From Thermostichus sp047461615 (GTDB taxonomy: Bacteria; Cyanobacteriota; Cyanobacteriia; Thermostichales; Thermostichaceae), in assembly GCF_047461615.1 (NCBI RefSeq), contig NZ_JANSHI010000008.1:1-64000 (forward strand): a stretch of 64,000 nucleotides of DNA, written 5' to 3'. Made by a program: the position numbers and the translations under genes. This document shows positions 34,690 through 43,234 of the stretch, piece by piece. Numbering within the stretch: the first letter of the stretch is position 1; every line of letters begins with the position of its first letter. Under the pieces are notes generated by a model. The model saw only the letters and a program-made list of their open reading frames with translations. It was not told the DNA's origin and ran no database searches.

Positions 34690-35343
34690 ATGACCGCAAC
34701 TCGCGTTTCTGCCGAAGAACTGTTTCGGGCTGCCTACGAAAATCGCTACACCTGGGATCCCGACTTTCCGGGCTATAGCGCAGAGGTCACCTACTGGGAT
34801 GGAGAGCGCATGTTTGTGGGTCAGGTGCACCTGGGGGCAGACCTGAAAGCCACGGTAACCGGTGTGGAAGATGAGGAAGCTCGGAAAGCCATCCAAGAGC
34901 AGATGTGGGAGATTTCCGTCCACCGGGTGCGCCGCAGCTTTGCCGAAGCCCACGGCCAAAACACGTTTCGCTACGGCCAAATCCTGCCCGATGGCTCGGT
35001 GGAGATCCTCGTGGGAGGCAAAGCCGAGGGGGATCGCTACCACGTGCGCGACAACCAAATTACCATGGTGCATCGGCACATTCACGGCGTGGTGGTTACC
35101 ATTCACACCTTCAGCAGCCACGACACCGGCGAAGGCTACCTCTCCCACCGCTACGACTCTGTTTACCACGACGCCAAGACCGGTGAGCAAAAGGGTGGGC
35201 GCAGCCAATTTGAAGACCTCTACACCAAAGTGGGCAAGTACTACATCCTCTCCGAGCGGCGCATTCAAACCGAGACGGAAGCTGGTGTTGTTGAGAAGCG
35301 CTTTAGCTTCAGCAACTTTGCGTTGCTCGATGCCAGCGCCTAA
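34690..35343 (+). CDS. DUF3386 family protein
   Basis: 217 aa, standard length for this cyanobacterial family. The start follows AAGGAG by seven bases. The sequence is rich in beta-strand patterns (YSAEVTYWDGERMFVGQVHL, VEILVGGKAEGDRYHV) and ends with YYILSERRIQTE; HRHIHGVVVTIHTFSSHDTG is His-rich and could bind metal, which is inference. No signal peptide or membrane segment. Function unknown. Followed after 102 bases by the GNAT gene. Confidence 0.8.
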   Translation: MTATRVSAEELFRAAYENRYTWDPDFPGYSAEVTYWDGERMFVGQVHLGADLKATVTGVEDEEARKAIQEQMWEISVHRVRRSFAEAHGQNTFRYGQILPDGSVEILVGGKAEGDRYHVRDNQITMVHRHIHGVVVTIHTFSSHDTGEGYLSHRYDSVYHDAKTGEQKGGRSQFEDLYTKVGKYYILSERRIQTETEAGVVEKRFSFSNFALLDASA

Positions 35344-35445
35344 CTGGCCAAGCGACCACACAAAATTTTTTCGGGGCCGCAACAACCTCCCTAGAAGAAG
35401 GAGGATTCTGGGCTATGCTTTGAATGTTCCCCCCGGAACTTTAAC

Positions 35446-36663
35446 ATGGACAGGACAACGGTAAAACCTACTCCAGATTCCGAAGCCCCCCGCGAGGCTC
35501 CCAAGCTGATTCTCCGCCCGGCCCAACTGGGGGATCTGGAGGCGGTGGAGGAGATTTTGGCGCAAGCTTTTGAAGAAGAGTATGGCAGTCGCTCGGTAGA
35601 CATTCGTCGCCAACTGCGGAGGCTGCGCCAGTGGTACGGGCTTCTAAGAGCCCTAAGCCTGTTTCCCAGCCGCTTCCAGCACATGTTTACCGTGCATGTG
35701 GCGGAGCTGGAGGGCAAAATCCAGGGAGTTATTCAGGTTTCTCCCTTTAACCATTCCCGCAGCACCTGGCGGGTGGATCACATTGCGGTGGCGCCTTCGG
35801 CCCAGCGTCAGGGAATTGGGTCTAAGTTGCTCAAACACTGCATGGAGCACTTTCGCGAGGCCCGCACCTGGATTCTGGAGGTGAACATCCACAACAAGGG
35901 GGCGATAGCCCTCTACCGGCACAATGGCTTCCAGCCCCTAGCCCAGATTACCTACTGGTCGATCCCGCCCGAGATCCTGGCCGCCCTCAGCCAACACGAG
36001 CCCAAGCTGCCCAACCTGGTGCCGGTGACTAACCGAGATGCCTACGCCATCTACCAACTGGATACGGGATCCATGCCGGCCACGGTGCGCCAGGTGTACG
36101 ACCGCAACGTGGGCGACTTCCGCACTAGCCCCCTGGAGTGGCTTCTGGAGCAGGCCAGGTGTGCCGTCAGCCAAACCGAACGGCTGGAGATGTGTGTCTA
36201 CGAGCCCGAGCGGAGAACCGCCATCGGCTATTTCAACCTCAAGCTGGATCGGACGGGGCAGCAGCCGCACGTGGCCAAGCTTACGGTTCACCCCGCCTAC
36301 ACCTGGCTCTACCCAGAGCTCATGGCCAAGATGGCCCAGCTCACCCAAGCCTATCCGCCGCAGGCTTTGGCGTTGGCCTCCACCGATTACCAGCCGGAAC
36401 GGGAAGAGTTCTTGCTTAAGCTGGGAGCCCAGGAGGTGGAGCGGACGCTGTTGATGTCACGCTCGGTGTGGTACAAGGTGCGGGAAGTCCGCTCGCCGTG
36501 GTACAGCGAGTATCTCAGTCTAGTGTTCCAAAAACTGCCAATGAAACAGCCGGTGCCAGAGCGGTTTGAGGGGGCAGCGGAGAGCTGGCTGGAGCACCGC
36601 TTTCATCCCCCTGCGCTGGATCCCAACGCCGGGCCAGGGCAGTCCAGGGATCCGCAAGGGTAG
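35446..36663 (+). CDS. GNAT acetyltransferase with a second, degenerate GNAT-like half
   Basis: 405 aa. The first half (about 20-175) is a complete GNAT domain: VDHIAVAPSAQRQGIGSKLLKHC is motif A with the acetyl-CoA Q/R-x-x-G-x-G/A loop, followed by LEVNIHNKGAIALYRHNGF (motif B). The second half (about 205-355) repeats the strand order with AKLTVHPAYTWLYPELMAKM and LKLGAQEVERTLLMSR but lacks the pyrophosphate loop, so it is probably structural. Substrate unknown. Start ATG without a clear ribosome site. Confidence 0.78.
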   Translation: MDRTTVKPTPDSEAPREAPKLILRPAQLGDLEAVEEILAQAFEEEYGSRSVDIRRQLRRLRQWYGLLRALSLFPSRFQHMFTVHVAELEGKIQGVIQVSPFNHSRSTWRVDHIAVAPSAQRQGIGSKLLKHCMEHFREARTWILEVNIHNKGAIALYRHNGFQPLAQITYWSIPPEILAALSQHEPKLPNLVPVTNRDAYAIYQLDTGSMPATVRQVYDRNVGDFRTSPLEWLLEQARCAVSQTERLEMCVYEPERRTAIGYFNLKLDRTGQQPHVAKLTVHPAYTWLYPELMAKMAQLTQAYPPQALALASTDYQPEREEFLLKLGAQEVERTLLMSRSVWYKVREVRSPWYSEYLSLVFQKLPMKQPVPERFEGAAESWLEHRFHPPALDPNAGPGQSRDPQG

Positions 36664-36712
36664 GCTCCCCCCTGGCGGTTAAGTCTTGCTTGGCGGGCAT
36701 CTGCGAACCTCT

Positions 36713-37330
36713 ATGGACAAGTTGAAGGATAGCCCAGCCGAGGCTTCTTCCTGGCGAGCAAAGCTCCAAGCGGCCTTGCACCGCAACCGCAGCGACCCGG
36801 CTGCACGCTATTTGCAGTTGGCCACGGTGGATCCCTGCGGGCGGCCGCGCAACCGCACAGTGGTCTTCCGGGGGTTCTTGGGCGAGACCGACCGCATCCA
36901 GTTGGCGGTGGACAGCCGCAGCGAGAAGATCCACCAGATTGCCCACTGTCCCCTGGCCCAGATCTGCTGGTACTTTGCCAAAACGCGCGAGCAATTCCGC
37001 ATCGCCGGCACCCTGGAAGCCATCACCGCTGGCCATCCGGATCCGCAAGCGCAGCAGCAGCGGCAACAGTTGTGGCAACAAATTCCAGAAGAAGGACGGC
37101 TGCTCTGGTTTTGGCCAGAACCCAAAGGTCCTCTTGCTCCACCAGAGGCCTTTGTTACCGAGCTAACCCCCGAAAAGGCATCTTCGCCGCCGCCCACTTT
37201 TGTCCTCCTACTGTTGGATCCAACGGAGGTGGATCACCTGCAGCTCAGGGGGGATGCAATCTACCCCCAACGGCGAACCCTCTATGAGCGCAGCCCGCAG
37301 GGATGGCAATGTCGAGCGGTCAATCCCTAG
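36713..37330 (+). CDS. Pyridoxamine-phosphate-oxidase-like FMN protein (alr4036 type)
   Basis: 205 aa. The split-barrel FMN fold is indicated by YLQLATVDPCGRPRNRTVVFRGF, then IQLAVDSRSEKIHQI and AQICWYFAKTREQFRI, matching the Pyridox_oxase_2 / cyanobacterial PPOX family. It may bind FMN; oxidation of pyridoxine phosphate is not established for this branch. A TTG nine codons upstream is an alternative start. The 143 bases after it contain a short perfect hairpin (37348-37364) and no gene. Confidence 0.8.
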   Translation: MDKLKDSPAEASSWRAKLQAALHRNRSDPAARYLQLATVDPCGRPRNRTVVFRGFLGETDRIQLAVDSRSEKIHQIAHCPLAQICWYFAKTREQFRIAGTLEAITAGHPDPQAQQQRQQLWQQIPEEGRLLWFWPEPKGPLAPPEAFVTELTPEKASSPPPTFVLLLLDPTEVDHLQLRGDAIYPQRRTLYERSPQGWQCRAVNP

Positions 37331-37473
37331 CAGGGGAGCTGTTTTTCCTCTCGCTTTCCGAGAGAATATGAAGAGAATAGACGTGCTACCCCCTAGGGCA
37401 ACGCCGCCCGAGAGCAGTTGGGGAGGTAGCGCTCTCCATCCGACACCTAGCCTTCCTGCTGGCAGGAATTCTG

Positions 37474-37989
37474 ATGGCCATTCCCGCCCTCTCAAAGCCC
37501 TTTGCCCAAGTGACCGGCAGGTCATTGCCGGCTAGCGTACGGCGGGGATCCTTGGGCTTGGCTGCTGCCCTGGTTTGGAGTCTGGCTGTTCCTAGGGGGA
37601 TTGCAGCTCCCCTAATTGCCACATCCCCGCCCAGTTCGTCTAGGCAGGGGGAGACCTCTGTCCTAACCTCGAAATCGGTTCGCACTGGCCCCTTTCGGGT
37701 TGGCAACCGCACTCCCCACCCCATTCGCTTAGTGATCTTGTTGCGCAGCAGCAGTCGGCTGACCAACCCCGAAACGGCTCACTGGGATTTTGCCCCTGGC
37801 GAAGGAGGCAGCCAGGGTTTGCTGCTGAGCTTAGGGGAGGAGCCGCTGCAGATTGGCCCCGGCGATGTTGTGGTGGCTTTTACCCTAGATGGAACCCGCC
37901 GCTACTGGGGCCCAAATGTGGTGGGAGAGTCGCTGGCGCCTTTTTGGGATGAGGCAAGCGGCTCCTGGTCGATGATCTTGCAGCCCTAG
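37474..37989 (+). CDS. Conserved hypothetical protein, probably exported
   Basis: 171 aa. The N-terminal 45 residues have a basic region (ASVRRGS), a hydrophobic stretch (LGLAAALVWSLAV) and a small-residue site (GIAAPL), consistent with a signal peptide. The mature part (VGNRTPHPIRLVILLRS, then WDFAPGEGGSQGLLLSL and GDGTRRYWGPNVVG-like segments) looks like one small beta domain. Family not recognised. AGGA lies six bases before the ATG. Its stop is six bases from the convergent mraY stop. Confidence 0.55.
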   Translation: MAIPALSKPFAQVTGRSLPASVRRGSLGLAAALVWSLAVPRGIAAPLIATSPPSSSRQGETSVLTSKSVRTGPFRVGNRTPHPIRLVILLRSSSRLTNPETAHWDFAPGEGGSQGLLLSLGEEPLQIGPGDVVVAFTLDGTRRYWGPNVVGESLAPFWDEASGSWSMILQP

Positions 37990-37995
37990 AGAGGC

Positions 37996-39072
37996 TCACC
38001 CTCCAGACCCCTGCCAGCAGAGCCAGCCCACCCCCACCAATAGCGCTGTTAGCCCGTAGAAGCACCCCACCACCTGCACCTCCGACCAGCCCCCCAACTC
38101 CAGGTGGTGGTGGAGAGGAGACATGCGCAGCAGCCGTTGGCCTTGGCCGGTCTTGCGTTTGGTGTATTGGAAGTAGCCCACCTGTAGGATTACCGACAGC
38201 GCCTCCGCCACCAATATCCCGCCCATCCAGGCCAGAGCCCAGAGCTGATCTCCCAGCAGCGCCAGCCCCGCCAGAGCGCCCCCCAGGCCTAGGGAGCCGG
38301 TATCCCCCATAAACAGGCGGGCCCGATGGTGGTTGTGCACCAGAAAGCCCAGACAGGCGCCGCTCAAGGCAAAGGCTAGGAGCGCCAAAACGGGATCCGT
38401 TGCCGTCAGCCCCAGCCCTGCCAAGACAAGGGCCACCACCCCTGCGGCCAGGCCGTCCATGCCGTCGGCAAGGTTGACGGCGTTGTTGGTGCCCACCAGC
38501 ACAAACAAAGCCAGCGGCCAAAACAGCCCGCCTAGGGAGAGGGAGCCTATTCCCGGAAGCGTGAGAACCGTTGGGATCCCTTGCCAAGCCAGGTAGCCAC
38601 AGAAAACCAGGCCAATCCCCACCTGGAGCAAAAGCTTCGATTGGGGGGGCAACCCCTTGTTGGAGCGCTGCCGGATGACCAGCCAATCGTCCAGCCAGCC
38701 AACCAAGGTGTAGGCCAGGGTCAGGAGGGCCACCGCCAGCCACTGGGGATCCCAGTCGCTCCAGCTCCCGGCTACCAGCAGCCCCACTGGCAAAAAGCTA
38801 AGGCCGCCCATGGTTGGCGTGCCCGCTTTTTTGTAGTGGGACTGGGGTCCCTCCTCGCGGATGACCTGCCCTGCCTTCCAGCGCCGCAAGAGCGGAAGAA
38901 GCAGGGATCCCAGCACCGCCGATCCCAGCACGCTCAGCCCAAAGGGAAGAAGCACCTGGGGCTGGCTTCCCATCACCAAGGCCGAGAGCGCTAGGCCCAG
39001 AACTAGGGAGAGCGCCGCCCCGCCCCAGTCCGCCTCCTCCACCTCCAGTCGGGAAAGGGTATCCCCCTCCAT
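37996..39072 (-). CDS. mraY: Phospho-N-acetylmuramoyl-pentapeptide transferase
   Basis: 358 aa, about ten membrane spans. It transfers phospho-MurNAc-pentapeptide to undecaprenyl phosphate, making lipid I. Diagnostic segments: KKAGTPTMGGLSFLP, GWLDDWLVI (Asp-Asp), NNAVNLADGMDGLAAG and MSPLHHHLELGGWSE. The ATG chosen has GAGGGG ten bases upstream; a TTG 11 codons earlier lacks a site. Not clustered with other mur genes, apart from murA 4 kb away. Confidence 0.93.
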   Translation of the reverse strand: MEGDTLSRLEVEEADWGGAALSLVLGLALSALVMGSQPQVLLPFGLSVLGSAVLGSLLLPLLRRWKAGQVIREEGPQSHYKKAGTPTMGGLSFLPVGLLVAGSWSDWDPQWLAVALLTLAYTLVGWLDDWLVIRQRSNKGLPPQSKLLLQVGIGLVFCGYLAWQGIPTVLTLPGIGSLSLGGLFWPLALFVLVGTNNAVNLADGMDGLAAGVVALVLAGLGLTATDPVLALLAFALSGACLGFLVHNHHRARLFMGDTGSLGLGGALAGLALLGDQLWALAWMGGILVAEALSVILQVGYFQYTKRKTGQGQRLLRMSPLHHHLELGGWSEVQVVGCFYGLTALLVGVGWLCWQGSGG

Positions 39073-39174
39073 CTTTTCTAAACCCCTCACACCCTCAATC
39101 TCCAAGCTTGGGAAAACTCTAGCAGGCAGAGCTCAAGAAAACTCTAGCTTGCCCGCGGCTCAGAGGGGGATCCC

Positions 39175-41550
39175 CTAGTAGGGCCACTTCCAGTTGCGCA
39201 CCTCTGGCAAATCCTCGCCGTACTTGCAGATGTACTGCTTGTGCTCCACCAGCTTGTCCCGAATGAGCTGCTGGAGGTGATCCCGCCGGTATTTGAAGCG
39301 CTCCACCCGCTCCAATACATCGTTGGCCAGGTTAAAGCGATCCACCTGGTTGAGGACGCACATGTCGAAGGGAGTGGTGGTGGTGCCTTCCTCCTTGTAG
39401 CCGCGCACGTGGAGGTTGTGGTGGTTGGGGCGGCGGTAGGTGAGGCGGTGAATCAGCCAAGGATAGCCGTGGAAGGCAAACACGATGGGCTTGTCGGGGG
39501 TGAAGATGCTGACAAACTCCTTGTCGCTGATGCCGTGGGGGTGTTCGCTGGGCGGCTGCAGCTTCATCAGGTTTACCACGTTCACCACCCGGATCTTGAT
39601 GTCCGGCAGGTGCTGCCGCAAGAAGTCCACCGCCGCCAGGGTCTCCATCGTCGGCACATCGCCGCAGCAGGCCATGACCACATCCGGCTCGGAGCCTTGG
39701 TCGTTGCTGGCCCACTCCCAGATCCCCAAGCCCTGAGTGCAGTGCTTGATGGCGGCATCCATGTCCAGGTACTGCAGAGCCGGCTGTTTCCCCGCCACGA
39801 TGACATTGACGTAGTGGCGACTGCGCAGGCAGTGATCCGCCACCGAGAGCAGGGTGTTGGCATCGGGGGGCAGGTAGACGCGGATAACATCGGCTTTCTT
39901 GTTGACCACGTGATCCAGAAAGCCGGGATCCTGGTGGCTGAAGCCGTTGTGATCCTGCCGCCACACGTGGGAAGTCAGCAGGTAGTTGAGGGAAGGGATG
40001 GGCCGCCGCCAGGGGATGTGCCGGGAGGTTTTCAGCCACTTGGCATGTTGGTTAAACATCGAGTCCACCAGGTGAATGAAGGCCTCGTAGCAGGAGAAGA
40101 AGCCGTGGCGACCGGTCAACAGGTAGCCCTCCAGCCAGCCCTGACAGACGTGCTCGCTCAGGATCTCCATAACCCGCCCATCGGGGGAGAGGTACTCGTC
40201 GTAGTCGTAGGTAGGGGCCACCCAGGTGCGGTCACTGGCCTCAAACACGGCATCCAGCCGGTTGGAAGCGGTCTCGTCAGGGCCAAAGAGGCGGAAGTTG
40301 TGGGGGTTGAGCTTCATCACATCCCGCAAGAATTGCCCCAGCACCTTGGTGGCCTCGGCTTCCGTGGTGCCAGGGCGCGGGACGTCTACGGCGTAGCGGC
40401 GGAAATCTGGCATCCTCAGCTCCCGCGTCAGCAAGCCGCCGTTGGCATAGGGAGTGGCGCCCATGCGCTTTTCCCCCTTGGGAGCTAGCTCCTGCAGCTC
40501 GGGGAGCAGGCGGCCGTTTTCGTCGAAGAGCTCTTCTGGCCTGTAGCTGCGCAGCCATTCTTCCAGGATCTTGAGGTGCTCCGGCTTTTGGGCCAGATCC
40601 GCCAGCGGTACCTGGTGGGAGCGCCAGAAGTCCTCTACCTTTTTGCCGTCCACCTCTTTGGGGCCAGTCCAACCTTTGGGGGTGCGCAGGATGAGCATCG
40701 GCCACTGCGGACGGGTAGGATCCCCCTTGCTGCGGGCATAGTGCTGGATTTCTTGGATTTCATGGATAACGGTGTCGAGGGTGGCGGCCATCAACTGGTG
40801 CATTTCTGCCGGCTCGGAGCCCTCCACGAAGTAAGGCTTGTAGCCGTAGCCCACAAACAGGCTTTGCAGCTCTTCGCGGCTGAGGCGGCCCAGGATGGTG
40901 GGGTTGGCAATCTTGTAGCCGTTGAGGTGGAGAATGGGCAGCACCGCCCCGTCGCGGATGGGGTTGAGAAACTTGTTGGAGTGCCAGGAGGCAGCTAGAG
41001 GGCCGGTTTCCGCTTCTCCATCCCCTACCACACAGGCCACCAGCAGATCGGGGTTGTCAAAGGCTGCCCCAAAGGCGTGGGCTAGGGCATAGCCCAGTTC
41101 CCCCCCCTCATGGATGGAGCCGGGGGTTTCCGGAGCCGCATGGCTGGGCACGCCGCCGGGGAAGGAGAACTGCTTAAAGAGCTTGCGCAGACCTTCGACA
41201 TCCTGGGTGATGTTGGGGTACACCTCGCTGTAGGTGCCTTCCAAGTAGGTGTTGGCCACTAGGGCAGGGCCGCCGTGGCCGGGGCCGGTGATGTAGAGGA
41301 CGTTGAGGTTTTCCCGCTTGATGATGCGGTTGAGGTGCACGTAAATAAAGTTCAGCCCTGGAGTAGTGCCCCAGTGCCCTAGTAGGCGCGGCTTCACGTG
41401 TTCTGGCTTCAAGGGCTCCCGCAGCAGCGGATTGTCCATCAAGTAGATCTGCCCCACTGACAAGTAGTTGGCAGCCCGCCAGTAGGCGTCGATCTTGCGC
41501 AGTTCCTCGTCGGTGAGCGGTTTTCTCGAGAGCTGTTCTGCCAAAACCAT
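39175..41550 (-). CDS. xfp: Xylulose-5-phosphate / fructose-6-phosphate phosphoketolase
   Basis: 791 aa, typical length. Thiamine-diphosphate enzyme splitting X5P or F6P to acetyl phosphate plus a sugar phosphate. Recognised by YLSVGQIYLMDNPLLREPL, then GPGHGGPALVANTYLEG, VVGDGEAETGPLAASWH (ThDP motif GDGE...) and the C-terminal VRGYKEEGTTTTPFDM. Acetate kinase or phosphotransacetylase genes are not adjacent. In cyanobacteria the enzyme supports carbon-saving or dark metabolism. GGAG lies very close to the ATG. Confidence 0.95.
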   Translation of the reverse strand: MVLAEQLSRKPLTDEELRKIDAYWRAANYLSVGQIYLMDNPLLREPLKPEHVKPRLLGHWGTTPGLNFIYVHLNRIIKRENLNVLYITGPGHGGPALVANTYLEGTYSEVYPNITQDVEGLRKLFKQFSFPGGVPSHAAPETPGSIHEGGELGYALAHAFGAAFDNPDLLVACVVGDGEAETGPLAASWHSNKFLNPIRDGAVLPILHLNGYKIANPTILGRLSREELQSLFVGYGYKPYFVEGSEPAEMHQLMAATLDTVIHEIQEIQHYARSKGDPTRPQWPMLILRTPKGWTGPKEVDGKKVEDFWRSHQVPLADLAQKPEHLKILEEWLRSYRPEELFDENGRLLPELQELAPKGEKRMGATPYANGGLLTRELRMPDFRRYAVDVPRPGTTEAEATKVLGQFLRDVMKLNPHNFRLFGPDETASNRLDAVFEASDRTWVAPTYDYDEYLSPDGRVMEILSEHVCQGWLEGYLLTGRHGFFSCYEAFIHLVDSMFNQHAKWLKTSRHIPWRRPIPSLNYLLTSHVWRQDHNGFSHQDPGFLDHVVNKKADVIRVYLPPDANTLLSVADHCLRSRHYVNVIVAGKQPALQYLDMDAAIKHCTQGLGIWEWASNDQGSEPDVVMACCGDVPTMETLAAVDFLRQHLPDIKIRVVNVVNLMKLQPPSEHPHGISDKEFVSIFTPDKPIVFAFHGYPWLIHRLTYRRPNHHNLHVRGYKEEGTTTTPFDMCVLNQVDRFNLANDVLERVERFKYRRDHLQQLIRDKLVEHKQYICKYGEDLPEVRNWKWPY

Positions 41551-41649
41551 AGCTCCACCCCCTAGGTATCTCTACTCCCATGGTGAGCTAGGTTTGGAGA
41601 AGGGCGAGGGGATCTTGGGATTCCTTTGGATTTGGGAGGAAGGGTCGGC

Positions 41650-42753
41650 CTACCACCACCAAGGCTTGAGGGGGGTGCCGTCGGGGAAGATCAGGCCGGC
41701 AATCCGGGCGCCGCTGTGCTTGAGGCCCTCGATCTGGGCGCCTTCTAGGTTGGCTTGCTCCAAATTAGCCCCGCTGAGGTCGGCGCGGCGCAAGTTAGCT
41801 CCCTGCAACTGGGCCTGGCGCAGCTCGGCGCCGCGGAGATCAGCCCCCTCTAGGTCGGCATTCTGCAAGTTGGCCCCCCGGAGATCTGCCCGCTGCAAAT
41901 TGGCCCCCCGCAGATCCGCTTCCTCCAGGTTGGATCCGCGCAGATCCGCCCCCTTGAGGTTGGCTCCCCTTAGACAAATTTGCCGCAGCACCAGCTCCCG
42001 CAGGTCAGCTTTGCTGAGGTCTTGGCCGGCCAGATCCTGCCCCTCTCCCCCCCAGTTTTGCAACTGCCAGATGTGACGCAGCCGCTCCTCCAAGTGGGTG
42101 GCGTCTGAAAGCTGGGATCCGCGCAGGCTGGTGCCACTGACTTTTACCCCCCTCAGGTCGGCTCCCCGCAGATCCGCTCCTTCTAGGAGGGCGCCACTGA
42201 GCTTGGCCCCTTGCAAATTGGCTTGGCGCAGATCCGCTTGGCGCAGGTGGGCGCCGTTAAAGTTGCAAAGGCGCAGGTTAGCCTTTCTCAAATTGGCTTC
42301 GTAGAAGTTGGCACCCCCCAGCCGTGCCTCCTGCAGATCCACTCCCTCCAAGTCGGCGTAGGCAAAGTCTCGCTCCCCGCGCCGATAGGCCACGATTACC
42401 CCCTGCGCTCCTCCCACCGGCCGAAAGGGGCTGTAGGTCCGACACGCTTCCTCTGCCTCGGGTTGCTCGAGCTGGGAGAGCAGCCGCCACGCCGCCAAGC
42501 GCACTGCCCAGGAGCTGTTGCCGGCCAGGGCTGCTACTAGCTCCGCTAGACCTGCCGGCCCGTACTGCAGCAACTGGGGCAAGGTGGCTAGACGCACCGC
42601 CTCCTCACCCCGAGTGAGCCGCCGCCGCGCCCCCTCAAGACCCCCTAAGACCAAGGCGTAAGGCGGGGCACCGCTGGCGGCAGCTTGTCCTCCCAACACC
42701 AGATCCCAAGGGCGAGGGCTAGACCCCACCGCTGGCTGAGGATTGCTGTTCAT
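41650..42753 (-). CDS. Pentapeptide-repeat protein with helical N-terminal domain
   Basis: 367 aa. Residues 1-115 are helical and HEAT-like (LAELVAALAGNSSWAVRLAAW). Two blocks of A(D/N)LXX repeats follow, about 125-215 and 245-345, separated by a non-repeat linker (about 216-244) containing LEERLRHIWQLQNWGG. Each block should fold as a right-handed quadrilateral beta-helix. Role unknown; such proteins are very common in cyanobacteria. No signal peptide, so probably cytosolic. Confidence 0.85.
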   Translation of the reverse strand: MNSNPQPAVGSSPRPWDLVLGGQAAASGAPPYALVLGGLEGARRRLTRGEEAVRLATLPQLLQYGPAGLAELVAALAGNSSWAVRLAAWRLLSQLEQPEAEEACRTYSPFRPVGGAQGVIVAYRRGERDFAYADLEGVDLQEARLGGANFYEANLRKANLRLCNFNGAHLRQADLRQANLQGAKLSGALLEGADLRGADLRGVKVSGTSLRGSQLSDATHLEERLRHIWQLQNWGGEGQDLAGQDLSKADLRELVLRQICLRGANLKGADLRGSNLEEADLRGANLQRADLRGANLQNADLEGADLRGAELRQAQLQGANLRRADLSGANLEQANLEGAQIEGLKHSGARIAGLIFPDGTPLKPWWW

Positions 42754-42771
42754 CGGCGGAGGTGGGCTCAG

Positions 42772-43146
42772 TTACACCCAGCGCCCCACCACCACGCGGA
42801 TAGTGCCATCTTCCAGGCGCTCTTCCGCCTCGATGGCATAGCCCTGTTGCTGGGCCGAGCGCAGCAGGCTTTTGTAGGCGTAGCGCTGCAAAATCGGCGC
42901 TAGGAACGTCTGGGGATCGATGCCGGCTCCCCAGAGATCGGCCACCAGCTCGTAGTGATCCCCCTTGCGGCGAAAGCCAATGTCGAAGCCGTTCTTTTGC
43001 CGGATCACCAAGTCGGCGTGGGTGCGGTTCCAGAGGTAGCCCCGCAGGCTGGCGTTCCGCTCCACGCTGTAGCCCAATTCCTTCAGGGTTTCTTCCAGCA
43101 GCTCGGCATCTTTAATCTGCACTTGCAGGGTGGTGAAGTGGGACAT
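42772..43146 (-). CDS. ycf35: Ycf35 homologue (DUF1257)
   Basis: 124 aa, family length. The start MSHFTTLQVQIKDAELL is the family N-terminus, and GFDIGFRRKGDHYELVADLWG plus a Tyr-rich C-terminal half (ILQRYAYKSLLRSA) match Ycf35, a plastid-conserved protein of unknown function. An in-frame ATG four codons upstream and a much longer frame beyond it are rejected on family grounds. It lies 18 bases before the pentapeptide-repeat gene on the same strand. Confidence 0.85.
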   Translation of the reverse strand: MSHFTTLQVQIKDAELLEETLKELGYSVERNASLRGYLWNRTHADLVIRQKNGFDIGFRRKGDHYELVADLWGAGIDPQTFLAPILQRYAYKSLLRSAQQQGYAIEAEERLEDGTIRVVVGRWV

Positions 43147-43234
43147 GGCGCTTCCCATCCCAACACGGAGAGGGGGATCCTCACTATAGGAGCGCTTTTG
43201 CGGTTCTAGGACAAATGTTAAGGAGCTTGACGCT

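Noticed and set aside
37348..37364. CTCTCG-N5-CGAGAG hairpin after the PPOX-type gene
   Set aside because: A perfect 6-bp stem, but the T-run precedes it on the plus strand and an A-run follows on the minus strand, so it is not a terminator in either direction.
39241..40488. Long open frame (415 codons) antisense to phosphoketolase
   Set aside because: Composition is His/Val/Gly-rich as expected for a shadow of the minus-strand gene; no domain is recognisable.
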